DNA of 64,000 nt from assembly GCF_031195445.1 (NCBI RefSeq), contig NZ_CP133480.1, positions 124,001 to 188,000 of the forward strand. The letters are read 5' to 3'. Every line of letters starts with the position of its first letter. Position 1 is the stretch's first letter. Both the position numbers and the translations under genes were made by a program. This document shows, piece after piece, positions 1 to 7,921 of the stretch. The notes beneath the pieces are model-generated. The model was given only the letters and a program-made list of their open reading frames with translations. It was not told the DNA's origin and made no database searches. The stretch is from Acuticoccus sp. MNP-M23 (GTDB lineage Bacteria; Pseudomonadota; Alphaproteobacteria; Rhizobiales; Amorphaceae).

Positions 1-1
1 G

Positions 2-100
2 GGCCGCGACGGGGATGGGCAGATCGCAGCCGCGCAAAATGCCCTGCGCAACACGCTCGCCGTCAGCCGCCAGCCCGACCCCGCCGGCGTGACCGAATAG
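2..100 (+). CDS. C-terminal end of an unidentified gene (5' part outside window)
   Basis: An open frame enters from the left edge and ends at a TAG at 98-100, giving a 32-residue C-terminal tail that ends ...SRQPDPAGVTE. It converges on the LysR gene, whose stop lies at 117-119. The tail is rich in Ala, Gln and Arg, as in many helical C-termini, but it is too short to assign to a family. The call rests only on the open frame, the high-GC codon pattern and the tail-to-tail layout. Confidence 0.4.
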   Translation, partial: GRDGDGQIAAAQNALRNTLAVSRQPDPAGVTE

Positions 101-116
101 ATGACCGGCCGGCGCC

Positions 117-1028
117 TCAATCCGGCGTTGGCACCGAACCGCTGAGGCGCGTTGCAATTTCCGCCTCGAACACGTCGATCAGAGCATCGGCGAGGGGCGC
201 CACTGCCCTGTTGTCCGGCACGACCGCAGACAGGGTCAGGGAAACCGGCGGCACGAACGGCAACACCTTCACCTGGCGCGACGGCCAGAAGCCGGCTGAA
301 AACTCGTCGATCAGGCCGACGCCAAACCCCTGCTCCGCCACAAGGGCCGCCGTGTTGAGGAAACGCACTTCCACCACCGGCGCATAGGGCACCCCCGCGT
401 CGCGAAACTTGTTCTCGACCAGAAAGCCGATCCGGCTGGTAGGCTGCGGCCCCACAAGCGGCACGTCCGCAAGGTCCTGCGGGGTAACCTCATCAAGCTG
501 CGCGATGGGGTGATCCGCCTGGCACAGGCAGACCGCCCGCACTTTTGCAAGCTTGCGAAGGCTGAGACCGTTGCGCTGCGGCGCCTCCATGGCAAAGCCG
601 ACATCGGCCACCCCGTTCTCGACCATCTCCAGAACATTGCCGAGCGACTCGGTTTCGATACCGATTCGAACCTCTCCCCGCTGCGACAGGAAAGCGCTCA
701 CCGCCGCCGGCACCACCGCTGTGGAGAGTTCGGCCGTGGAAACGATCCGAAGCCGGCCGGCAATACCGGCGCGCAGATCCTGCGCGCGCTGCTTTACCGC
801 GTTCAGCTGGAGGAACAGCGGTTCTGCGGTTTCGATGAGGATCCGCGCTTCCTCCGTCGGCACCAGCCCGTTGCCGCCTCGCTCGAACAGGCGAAAGCCA
901 AGGCGCGTTTCCATGTGTTTGAGCGCGTTGGACACGGCAGATTGCGACACGCCAAGGTCTTCCGCTGCCGCAACGGTGGTGCGGCAGTGCATGATGGCGC
1001 GGAAGATTTCCAGTTGCCGCAGGTTCAT
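117..1028 (-). CDS. LysR-family transcriptional regulator
   Basis: A 303-residue LysR-type regulator. Residues 1-60 form the winged helix-turn-helix (LRQLEIFRAIM, then AEDLGVSQSAVSNALK), and residues from about 90 onward match the periplasmic-binding-like effector domain. The ATG at 1028 is chosen because the LysR homology begins there; an in-frame ATG at 1046 would add six residues. It is the last gene of the run that starts with the CoA-transferases at 7641 and has the same orientation. LysR proteins usually act at a nearby divergent promoter, and a T-N11-A dyad lies at 7717-7735, so it plausibly controls the catabolic operon, frcBCA, or both. The inducer is unknown. Confidence 0.85.
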   Translation of the reverse strand: MNLRQLEIFRAIMHCRTTVAAAEDLGVSQSAVSNALKHMETRLGFRLFERGGNGLVPTEEARILIETAEPLFLQLNAVKQRAQDLRAGIAGRLRIVSTAELSTAVVPAAVSAFLSQRGEVRIGIETESLGNVLEMVENGVADVGFAMEAPQRNGLSLRKLAKVRAVCLCQADHPIAQLDEVTPQDLADVPLVGPQPTSRIGFLVENKFRDAGVPYAPVVEVRFLNTAALVAEQGFGVGLIDEFSAGFWPSRQVKVLPFVPPVSLTLSAVVPDNRAVAPLADALIDVFEAEIATRLSGSVPTPD

Positions 1029-1056
1029 CGGGCTATCCGACACCATCGGCGCCCGA

Positions 1057-1353
1057 CTATTCGGTGCCGTGACAGCCATCCATGCCAGCAAATCGAAGCC
1101 GCGTGAAGTTGGAGACCCTCCCTTCGAAGGGGCCGAACCCCTTGATTGCGGCAAACTCCAGGCTTTCGTAGGCTTCCGGCCCGCTGATTTCGTAGATCGC
1201 GACGTATTTGGGGCCACCCTCGACACAAATGCGGCGCGTTGCGGACAACCAGCCAGGGCACGCCAGAATATCCGGCAAATGGACGTTGTCGTACCAGTCG
1301 TTGAATGCGGCTTCGTCTTCGGCCGCAACGTCCACCATGACGATATGGAGCAT
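1057..1353 (-). CDS. Small EthD-like / dimeric alpha-beta barrel protein
   Basis: A 98-residue protein starting MLHIVMVDV, with the pattern AFNDWYDNVHLPDIL typical of EthD-like dimeric ferredoxin-fold proteins. Such proteins usually bind small organic substrates, and some assist oxygenases or dehydratases. The ATG at 1353 is used because upstream residues are low-complexity and overlap the preceding gene. It sits 8 bases after the stop of a DapA-family gene and just before the LysR gene, so it belongs to the catabolic operon. No catalytic residue can be assigned and the exact role is unknown. Confidence 0.7.
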   Translation of the reverse strand: MLHIVMVDVAAEDEAAFNDWYDNVHLPDILACPGWLSATRRICVEGGPKYVAIYEISGPEAYESLEFAAIKGFGPFEGRVSNFTRLRFAGMDGCHGTE

Positions 1354-1361
1354 CGGCACCG

Positions 1362-2282
1362 TCACACCGTAAGCCCCGCAGCCCGCAGCGCACCGGCAAG
1401 GGCTTCCGTTTCGGCAGCGTCCAGCGCCGGTGCCGGCGCACGGCACACCGCAGACGGAATGCGCCCCAGCATCACCAGACAGGCCTTGAGCCGCGCCGTG
1501 GCAAGGTGCCCCGGCGCGCCGTAGACGATGCGGCCAAGCTCGAACAGCGCGTCGTGCAGGCGGCGGCCCTCGGCCATGTCGCCAGCGTCCACCGCCCGCT
1601 CCAGTGCCACGATCAGTTCCGGCACCACCGCGGCAAGGCTGACGAGGCTGCCGTCGCTGCCAATGGCAAAGCTCGGGAACAGATGCTCATCGCCAGAGGC
1701 CATGACTGCCACATCCGGCCGCAACGTTCGGGCAAGACGGCGGGTCCTGTCATAGGCCAGCGTCTCCCAGCTCCCCTCCTTGATGCCGACAACGGTCTCG
1801 ATCTCAAGCAGGGCGCCCAGCGTTGGTTCGGTGTACGCAGTCTTGCCAGCGCCCACCGCGCCCTGAAACAGGAACATCGGCGTGCCGGCAGCCTCGGCAA
1901 TGGCCTTGTGATGGGCAACGATCGACCGCCGGTCCGCCCCCAGCGCCCACGAAAAGGGCGGAAACACCATCACGGCGTCGGCGCCTTCCCGGGCAGCGCA
2001 GGCGGCCCGTTCGGCCGCCGCGCTGGTGCCTTCCGCATTGATCCCGCAGACCACCAGCTTGCGCCACGCGGCCTTGCGCGCAACCGCCACCACCTCAGCC
2101 GTTTCCGCAACGGTCAACATGGCGTTCTCGCCGGCGTGACCGTTGACCAGAAGCCCGACGATACCATCGGTGGCAAGCACAGCGCCGAGGTGGGCGGTGA
2201 GCGCTGCCTCATCGATGGCGCCATCCGCAGTCATCGGCAAGATGGTTGCTGCGTAGATGCCGCCGAAGGGATGGCGTGTCAT
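1362..2282 (-). CDS. DapA-superfamily lyase (dihydrodipicolinate synthase/aldolase fold), paralog 1
   Basis: A 306-residue (beta/alpha)8 barrel of the DapA/N-acetylneuraminate lyase family. Visible marks are the N-terminal GIYAATILPMT, the LLVNGHAGE loop and the Schiff-base lysine in VVGIKEGS. The tyrosine normally found in the YNxP loop of dihydrodipicolinate synthase is replaced by Phe (LFQGAVGAGK), so this is unlikely to be the lysine-biosynthesis enzyme. Family members cleave or dehydrate 2-keto acids through a lysine Schiff base. Its ATG overlaps the stop of the other DapA paralog by four bases (ATGA), showing tight coupling. The substrate is not predictable from sequence. Confidence 0.8.
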   Translation of the reverse strand: MTRHPFGGIYAATILPMTADGAIDEAALTAHLGAVLATDGIVGLLVNGHAGENAMLTVAETAEVVAVARKAAWRKLVVCGINAEGTSAAAERAACAAREGADAVMVFPPFSWALGADRRSIVAHHKAIAEAAGTPMFLFQGAVGAGKTAYTEPTLGALLEIETVVGIKEGSWETLAYDRTRRLARTLRPDVAVMASGDEHLFPSFAIGSDGSLVSLAAVVPELIVALERAVDAGDMAEGRRLHDALFELGRIVYGAPGHLATARLKACLVMLGRIPSAVCRAPAPALDAAETEALAGALRAAGLTV

Positions 2283-3205
2283 GCGAGGTCTCCCATGTGT
2301 GCGCGCACGGTGCGGCGCACCGTATCGGCGACAGCAGGCGTTACCGCCATCAACGGCAGGCGCGGCCTGGCGCACGTGATGATGCCGAGGGCCTCCAGGG
2401 CGACCTTGATGCGGGTGTGCATGTCGACAATGGGGGCAGCGCCGTAGACGGTGCGCACCAGAGGGTGCAGCGCATCGCTGGCGGTGCGCATGGCGGCAAG
2501 GTCCACCCGCGCTGCGGCATCCCAGAGGGCATGAAGCTCGGTGGGGGCAAGACTTGCAAGGCCGGACAAAAGCCCGTCGGCACCCACGGCAAGCTGGGGC
2601 AGGAACCAGTCGAAGTTGGAGGGTAGCATCGCGACATCGGGTGCCTCACGGCGCAGGGCGCGAAAATTCTCCTCGTAGGCCAGCATGGTGTTGGAGCCTT
2701 CCTTGACCGCAATCACCTTCGGCAGCTTCGCAATGTCCACCAGCGTCTGGGTCGAATAGCCAAGGCCGGATGCCAGCGGGAACTGGAACACCGACGCCGG
2801 GATCGACACAGCCGCCGTCACCGCCGCGCAAAATTCGACCGGTGCTGCGGTTGAGGCGGCCCCGCCCCCGAGCGCTGCGGGCGGAAAGATGACGATGGCA
2901 TCGGCGCCCGCGGCCTCCGCTTCACGCGCCTGCGCGATGGCATCGTAAACGCCGAGCGGAACGACACCGGCCAGAAGCGGCTTGCTGCCGATGATTTCGC
3001 GCGTGCGGCGGATGACCGCCACCCGCTCCTCGGCATCCAGCGAGGTCGCTTCGCCCGCGTGGCCGTTGACGAACACGGCGGCGATGGTGTCCGGCACCGC
3101 ACAATGCTCCAGAACGCGTGCGTAGGAGGGCCAGTCGATGGCGCCGCTCTCGTCGAACGGCAGGATGGTGGCGACGGTGACGCCGGAGAGATCGGAGGAC
3201 TTCAT
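2279..3205 (-). CDS. DapA-superfamily lyase, paralog 2
   Basis: A 308-residue second DapA-family barrel. It shares the architecture of its neighbour: VTVATILPFDE at the start, VFVNGHAGE, and the Schiff-base lysine in VIAVKEGSNTM. The usual active-site tyrosine is again absent (SVFQFPLASG). The two paralogs are clearly divergent, so they may form a hetero-oligomer or act on two related keto acids. ATGA overlaps join it to the MaoC-like gene upstream and to paralog 1 downstream. The operon context of CoA-transferases, dehydrogenase and hydratase suggests a role in breaking down a small carboxylic or sugar acid, which is inference. Confidence 0.8.
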   Translation of the reverse strand: MKSSDLSGVTVATILPFDESGAIDWPSYARVLEHCAVPDTIAAVFVNGHAGEATSLDAEERVAVIRRTREIIGSKPLLAGVVPLGVYDAIAQAREAEAAGADAIVIFPPAALGGGAASTAAPVEFCAAVTAAVSIPASVFQFPLASGLGYSTQTLVDIAKLPKVIAVKEGSNTMLAYEENFRALRREAPDVAMLPSNFDWFLPQLAVGADGLLSGLASLAPTELHALWDAAARVDLAAMRTASDALHPLVRTVYGAAPIVDMHTRIKVALEALGIITCARPRLPLMAVTPAVADTVRRTVRAHMGDLA

Positions 3206-3639
3206 TGGGTCTTGGGCATCTTTCTGGGGTATTTCAAAGTGGCGCGGGCCCTCAGGACCTCGCGCTGATCCTCGTTGGTGGCCGAGCCCTCCCAGATCAG
3301 GGTGCGCGTCTCTTCATGACGCTCCGCAATCCAGACTTCGATCTTCAGCGTATCGCCGTAGAAGACGGGGCCGGTGAACCAGAATTGATCGTCGATGGAG
3401 ATGCCGAGAACCCCGGCAAGCTCCGCCGTCAGAACGCTGGTGCAAAGGCCGGCGACCATGATGCCGGGCGCCAGCCTCTGGCCGAAGCGGGTGCCGCCAG
3501 CATAGTCGTCGTCGATGTGGACGGGGCCGAAATCACCGGTGGCGGCGATGTAGAGCGCACCGTCCGCCTCGGTTACGGTCTTCGACATCGAGACGCGGTC
3601 ACCCACGTTCAGGGCATCGAAGGGAACGACATCGTACAT
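3202..3639 (-). CDS. MaoC-like hotdog dehydratase
   Basis: A 145-residue single-hotdog protein. The hydratase 2 motif is recognisable in TGDFGPVHIDDDYA, with candidate catalytic Asp36 and His41, followed by the conserved RLAPGIMVAGL helix. MaoC-type enzymes hydrate trans-2-enoyl-CoA to 3-hydroxyacyl-CoA or run the reverse. The start ATG shares one base with the stop of the other hotdog gene (TGATG), and its own stop overlaps the next DapA gene. It probably hydrates the enoyl-CoA made by the adjacent acyl-CoA dehydrogenase. Confidence 0.8.
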   Translation of the reverse strand: MYDVVPFDALNVGDRVSMSKTVTEADGALYIAATGDFGPVHIDDDYAGGTRFGQRLAPGIMVAGLCTSVLTAELAGVLGISIDDQFWFTGPVFYGDTLKIEVWIAERHEETRTLIWEGSATNEDQREVLRARATLKYPRKMPKTQ

Positions 3640-4073
3640 CAGCTTTCCATGGCCGGCACCATTACGGCCGTCCCGCGCATGACCTTCACGTCTTTGACGC
3701 AGAGCGATAATTCAAACTTCAGCGTGTCTCCGGTTTCAACCACTTTCGCGCAGGCCTGAACGGTCTGCCCGACCGTGATCGGGTGCAGGAACTCGGTGGA
3801 CAGTGCGCTGATGCGGCGCCGCGCGCCACCGGCGCGGGCAAGGCATGTGGTGACGAGAGCGGTGGCCGCCAGCTCGAATACCGCAGCATCCTCGAGGCCT
3901 TCCAGCTTTGCGCAGGTACGGTCCACGTAGAGACCGCCAAGGTTGCCACTGATGCCAGTGTACATGGCCTGCTCGGCGACAGTCATCGTCTTGCGGAAGG
4001 ATATCGTCTCACCGATCTGGGGTGCCGTATGCTTTTTCATTTCGCAACTCTTCATTTCGGCCATGACATTCAC
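3639..4073 (-). CDS. MaoC-like hotdog protein lacking the catalytic Asp/His
   Basis: A 144-residue hotdog-fold protein. The stretch GISGNLGGLYVD aligns with the motif of the neighbouring hydratase, but Asn replaces the catalytic Asp and Tyr replaces the His. It therefore looks like a non-catalytic partner subunit, a known arrangement for paired MaoC proteins. The longest reading starts at a GTG (4073) that overlaps the dehydrogenase stop (GTGA). ATG codons at 4064, 4055 and 4040 are alternatives; the last has a weak AAGAG upstream and would give MKKHTAPQIGE. The start is thus uncertain by up to 11 residues. Confidence 0.75.
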   Translation of the reverse strand: MNVMAEMKSCEMKKHTAPQIGETISFRKTMTVAEQAMYTGISGNLGGLYVDRTCAKLEGLEDAAVFELAATALVTTCLARAGGARRRISALSTEFLHPITVGQTVQACAKVVETGDTLKFELSLCVKDVKVMRGTAVMVPAMES

Positions 4074-5230
4074 AGGGACAGGCCGCGCTTCATCACCGAA
4101 CGGGCGATGAGCATTCGATGTACTTCAGAGGTACCATCATAGATTCGGGTGACACGGGAATCTCGATAGATACGCTCCAGCGGTAGTTCTTTCGTGAATC
4201 CGTAACCCCCGAATATCTGTATTCCGCGGTCAGCGACCCGGCCCAACATTTCGGAAGCGAAAACTTTCACCATTGAAACTTTAGCGCGAACGTCCCTGTT
4301 TTGGTCGATCTCCCAAGCGGTATTCAGCACCATCATCCGGGTAGCGAATATATCCATTGCGGTATCGGCGATCATTTGCTGCACCATCTGGAAGTCCCCG
4401 ATGGGCTGGCCGAACTGCTTTCGGCCGTTGGCCTGTTCGCGCATCAGTTCCAGAACGCGCTGCGCCATCCCCACCGAACGGGCGCCGATGTGCGCCAGAC
4501 GCACCGCAGCAACGCTCGCCATGATGAGCTTGAACCCTTCGCCGAGCTCTCCCAGAATGGCCGAACGCGGCACGCGGCAGTTGTCGAAGACAAGTTCGGC
4601 ATGGCCGTAGCCGCGGTGGCCCATCATCTTCTGCGTCCGCGCGACCTTGAAGCCCGGCGTCCCGCGATCGACGAGGAAGAGCGTGATCCCGCCACGCGCG
4701 CGCTTTTCGGCATCGGTCAGCGCCATCACGATCACGTAGTCCGCAATATCGCCGTCCGAGATGAAGTGCTTGGTGCCGCTGATGAGGAAATCGTCACCGT
4801 CAGCCGTCGCGGTGGTGCTGATGGCGGCGGCATCCGAGCCCGCACCGGGCTCGGTGATGGCCATGGCGGTGATGAGATCGCCCCGCACCGTCGGCTTCAG
4901 GTAGCGCTCGGTCTGGGCCGCGTCGCAGGCCATCAGCATGGGGTAGACCTGCCCGAAGACGCGCCGGATCAACGCATCGGACGTCTGCCCGAGCTGCTCT
5001 TCGACAAGGCACATGTCCACCGTCGAGAGCCCGCCGCCGCCCACCGCCTCGGGCATGTTGAGGGCGTACAGACCCAGAGCCTGCGCCTCGGCCTTCACGC
5101 GGGCGAGCGCATCGGCCGGGATGATGGCGGCCTCTTCGGTCGCCATCTCCAGCGGCTGCACCTTTTCGGTGACGAAGCGGCGGACAGTGTCCACCACCAT
5201 TTGGGTCTCTTCGGGAATTTCGAAGTCCAT
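4070..5230 (-). CDS. Acyl-CoA dehydrogenase
   Basis: A 386-residue FAD-dependent acyl-CoA dehydrogenase of full length. The N-terminal helical domain is followed by the FAD/substrate motif MAITEPGAGSDAAA, and the C-terminal domain holds IFGGYGFTKELPLERIYRD. The position that carries the catalytic Glu in medium-chain enzymes (YEGT) is Asp here (YDGTSEV), as in several side-branch members of the family, so the catalytic base may lie elsewhere. Fifteen bases separate it from the CoA-transferase upstream. It would introduce a 2,3 double bond into a CoA ester made by the operon's CoA-transferases. The chain type of the substrate cannot be told. Confidence 0.88.
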   Translation of the reverse strand: MDFEIPEETQMVVDTVRRFVTEKVQPLEMATEEAAIIPADALARVKAEAQALGLYALNMPEAVGGGGLSTVDMCLVEEQLGQTSDALIRRVFGQVYPMLMACDAAQTERYLKPTVRGDLITAMAITEPGAGSDAAAISTTATADGDDFLISGTKHFISDGDIADYVIVMALTDAEKRARGGITLFLVDRGTPGFKVARTQKMMGHRGYGHAELVFDNCRVPRSAILGELGEGFKLIMASVAAVRLAHIGARSVGMAQRVLELMREQANGRKQFGQPIGDFQMVQQMIADTAMDIFATRMMVLNTAWEIDQNRDVRAKVSMVKVFASEMLGRVADRGIQIFGGYGFTKELPLERIYRDSRVTRIYDGTSEVHRMLIARSVMKRGLSL

Positions 5231-5245
5231 CAGGGCCTTATCCGG

Positions 5246-6448
5246 TTACGGCTGGTCGGTGTGCGGCGCGGGAACGCCAATGACGCCGCGCGCGGCAAGC
5301 GCGTCCACGTCGGCATCGGACACACCAAGTTCGGTGAGAATTGCGCGGCTGTCGGCGCCGGCCGACAGGGGCATGGTTCGCAGCGGCGGCGTCACGCCGT
5401 CATATTTGATCGGGTGGGTGAGCAGGGAGACCGGCGTGCCGTGCACATCCGCCTCGGTGAAGGCACCAAGATGCTGCGCCTGCGGGTCGGCGCGCACATC
5501 GTCATAGCTCTGGATCCGCTCGTGCCAGATGCCGGCGGCATCGAAGCGTTCCGACACGTCGGCAAAGGTGCGCGGCGCCAGCGCCTCTGCCATGGCAGAG
5601 GCGTAGCGTTCGCGCTCGGCATAGCGGTCGATCCCGGACAGCGCGCGCAGCCGGTCGCTGTCCAGCGCATCGGCAAGGCGCCCGGCATCGTTCATCGACA
5701 GGACGATGTTCGCGTCCGCCAGCGCATACGCCCCGTAAGGCGCATCATGATACCAGCTCCCCACATTGGGGCCGCGGGCCATCACGTCCCCCTCCACCTG
5801 GCGGGCGAAATATTTGGTCATTGCCTCGGTCTGGAGGTCGAGCGCCGCCTGGAAGAGGGACGCCTCGACCCGGCCGCCCTCGCCTGTCTGCAATTTGCGC
5901 ACGAACGCAGCCAGAATGCCCATGGCGAGGAGCGATGCCCCGTGCTGGTCCACCACCGCAGCGCCCACGACGGTCGGCCCCTGCGGGCCGCCCCCGGTGG
6001 CCGCCACGAGGCCGGAGCGCGCCTGCATCAGAAGGTCCTGGCCGGGCCGCATCGCGGCGGGCCCATCGGCGCCAAGGCCTGTGGCGGAGGCGTAGATGAT
6101 GTCCGGCTTCAATGCCTTCAGCGCGCTGTAGCCAAGGCCAAGGCGGTCCATCACGCCCGGGCGAAAATTCTCCACCACCACGTCGCTCGCCGCCGCCAGC
6201 GTCCTGACCAGCGCAAGGCCGTCCGGATGCTTGAGGTCCACGGCAAGGCTGCGCTTGTTGCGGTTGGCCGACAGGAGGAACGCGCTGACGCCGTTGACGT
6301 GGGACCGCCCGCCGGACCAGTGCCGCTCGAACGCCCCCTGCAGCGGCTCCACCTTGACGACATCGGCGCCCATGTCCGCCAGATACTGGGTGGCGGCCGG
6401 CCCCTGAAGATAGTGGCAGAAGCTGAGGACCTTGAAGTCGAGCTTCAT
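5246..6448 (-). CDS. CaiB/BaiF family (class III) CoA-transferase, paralog 1
   Basis: A 400-residue class III CoA-transferase. Family marks are LQGPAATQYLADMGADVVKVEP near the N-terminus (residues 15-36), VENFRPGVMDRLGLGY, and the region GAAVVDQHGASLL, where Asp167 is the likely nucleophile that forms the acyl-anhydride intermediate. Class III enzymes move CoA between carboxylic acids without free energy cost. Its ATG overlaps the stop of the second CoA-transferase by four bases. Two such genes side by side may encode a heteromer or two steps of the same pathway. Confidence 0.87.
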   Translation of the reverse strand: MKLDFKVLSFCHYLQGPAATQYLADMGADVVKVEPLQGAFERHWSGGRSHVNGVSAFLLSANRNKRSLAVDLKHPDGLALVRTLAAASDVVVENFRPGVMDRLGLGYSALKALKPDIIYASATGLGADGPAAMRPGQDLLMQARSGLVAATGGGPQGPTVVGAAVVDQHGASLLAMGILAAFVRKLQTGEGGRVEASLFQAALDLQTEAMTKYFARQVEGDVMARGPNVGSWYHDAPYGAYALADANIVLSMNDAGRLADALDSDRLRALSGIDRYAERERYASAMAEALAPRTFADVSERFDAAGIWHERIQSYDDVRADPQAQHLGAFTEADVHGTPVSLLTHPIKYDGVTPPLRTMPLSAGADSRAILTELGVSDADVDALAARGVIGVPAPHTDQP

Positions 6449-7641
6449 GCCGCGTCCTCGGCCTTCACCGTCCCGGCGGAAATGAGGCGCTCGATATCGT
6501 CCGCGCCGTAGCCGGCTTCGGCCAGAATTTCGCGGGTCTGCGCGCCAAGTGGCTGCGGTACGAGGCGGACCTCGGGCGCCGCACCGTCATAGCGTACCGG
6601 GTGCGAGACCATGGTGATGTGTGCACCGGTCGCGCCCGGCATTTCGGTGAATGCCCCCAGATGCTTCAGCTGCGGGTTGTTTTTCAGGTCGTCATAATCC
6701 TCGACCCGCGCATTCCAGACGCCGGCGGCATCCAGCCTCTCGACCCAGTGTGCGGTCGGCCGGGTGCGCACAGTCTCACGCACCAGCGCCGTGATTTCCG
6801 CGCGGCGGGGAAGCGAGTCTGCATCGGCAAACTCTTCCAGTGCCGCAATGCCGAGCGCGTCGCCCAGCGTTTTCGGCGCTGCCATTGAAATGGCGATGGC
6901 ACCATCGGCAGTCTCGTGAATGCCGTAGCCGCCGGCGCTGAACCAGGCGGCCACGCCGCCCGGCCCGCGCGGGCCCTCGTGGGCCGCGCCGTTCATCCAC
7001 GCCGCAATGGACTCGCCTTGCAGATCCACCGCAGCCTGCAACAGGCTGACGTCGATGCGGCCACCCTTGCCCGTGCGTTCGCGGGCATAAAGTGCAGCAG
7101 AGATCGCCATGGCGTAAAGCGCTGCCGCATGGTGGTCGATCACCACCGAGCCGACCGCTGTGGGCGGCCCCTCGGCCGGTCCCGTGTGGGCGGCAAGACC
7201 GGACATGGCCTGCAACAGGAGGTCCTGACCCGGCCGGTCCTTGTAGGGGCCATCGGCTCCGAAGCCGCTGGCGGCGGCGTAGATGAGGCGCGGATAGTCC
7301 GCCAGAAGGCGCGCTGGATCAAATCCCAGACGCACCATTGCGCCGGGGCGGAAATTCTCCATCACGATATCGGCTCCGGCAATCAGCCGTTCCACGATCG
7401 CGCGGCCTTCGGGAGACTTCAGATCGACGGCAAGGCTGCGCTTGTTGCGGCCGGTGCACAGAAAATTGACGCTCTGCCCGTCAACGAACCGGCCGGCCAC
7501 GGCCCAGCCGCGCTGGAAAGCGCCGCCGGTCGGCTCCACCGCAATCACGTCGGCTCCCATATCGCCCAGAAGCTGGGCGGCCGCCGGTCCGGCGAGAAAA
7601 TGGTTGAGGCTGACAACCCGAACGCCGTCCAGAAGTCCCAC
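6445..7641 (-). CDS. CaiB/BaiF family (class III) CoA-transferase, paralog 2
   Basis: A 398-residue class III CoA-transferase and the first gene of the catabolic operon. It shares the LAGPAAAQLLGDMGADVIAVEP and MENFRPGAMVRLGF motifs and keeps the candidate nucleophile Asp in SVVIDHHAAAL. The GTG at 7641 is chosen because a GGAG lies 7 bases upstream at 7649-7652 and the family homology starts immediately (GLLDGVRVVSLNH). A TTG further upstream at 7698 has no such signal. It diverges from the frcBCA sugar transporter, with about 280 bases between the two starts. Confidence 0.85.
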   Translation of the reverse strand: MGLLDGVRVVSLNHFLAGPAAAQLLGDMGADVIAVEPTGGAFQRGWAVAGRFVDGQSVNFLCTGRNKRSLAVDLKSPEGRAIVERLIAGADIVMENFRPGAMVRLGFDPARLLADYPRLIYAAASGFGADGPYKDRPGQDLLLQAMSGLAAHTGPAEGPPTAVGSVVIDHHAAALYAMAISAALYARERTGKGGRIDVSLLQAAVDLQGESIAAWMNGAAHEGPRGPGGVAAWFSAGGYGIHETADGAIAISMAAPKTLGDALGIAALEEFADADSLPRRAEITALVRETVRTRPTAHWVERLDAAGVWNARVEDYDDLKNNPQLKHLGAFTEMPGATGAHITMVSHPVRYDGAAPEVRLVPQPLGAQTREILAEAGYGADDIERLISAGTVKAEDAA

Positions 7642-7716
7642 AAGGTCGCTCCATTGATCGCTGGCGGAACCTTGAGGAAACACCCCTAGAAATACCAATA
7701 ATAAAAGCGCCTTATA

Positions 7717-7735
7717 ATATCAGTTGGAGTGATAT
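7717..7735. promoter_or_regulatory. Inverted repeat with LysR-type T-N11-A core in the divergent spacer
   Basis: The spacer between the CoA-transferase operon and frcB contains a perfect dyad, ATATCA-N7-TGATAT. It holds the T-N11-A spacing typical of LysR-family operators (T at 7720, A at 7732). The surrounding 7690-7735 is unusually AT-rich for this genome and includes a TATAAT at 7713-7718. The LysR protein at the end of the operon is the natural candidate to bind here. This is a pattern match only. Confidence 0.5.
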
Positions 7736-7921
7736 GTGGGCGTTGATGCGTTCTGCAGCCCTTGCGCGAATCTCGACGATCCAAGGGCGTGCCAATACCC
7801 GCCAGCATTGTGGCTATCTCCTTTAAATTGACGAAAGCGTTCGGTGCTGCTTGTCTCAGGCAACCGGAGTCATTCGGCAATCAAGCGTGGTCAAAAAGGC
7901 CACCGATCCAGGGAGTTTCCA

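Noticed and set aside
4301-6511. 736-codon open frame on the plus strand
   Set aside because: It runs antisense to the dehydrogenase and CoA-transferase genes, has His/Gly/Arg-rich shadow composition and no domain; expected in high-GC DNA.
7828-7856. TTGACG as a -35 for frcB
   Set aside because: No acceptable -10 lies 16-18 bases downstream, so it is not called as a promoter.
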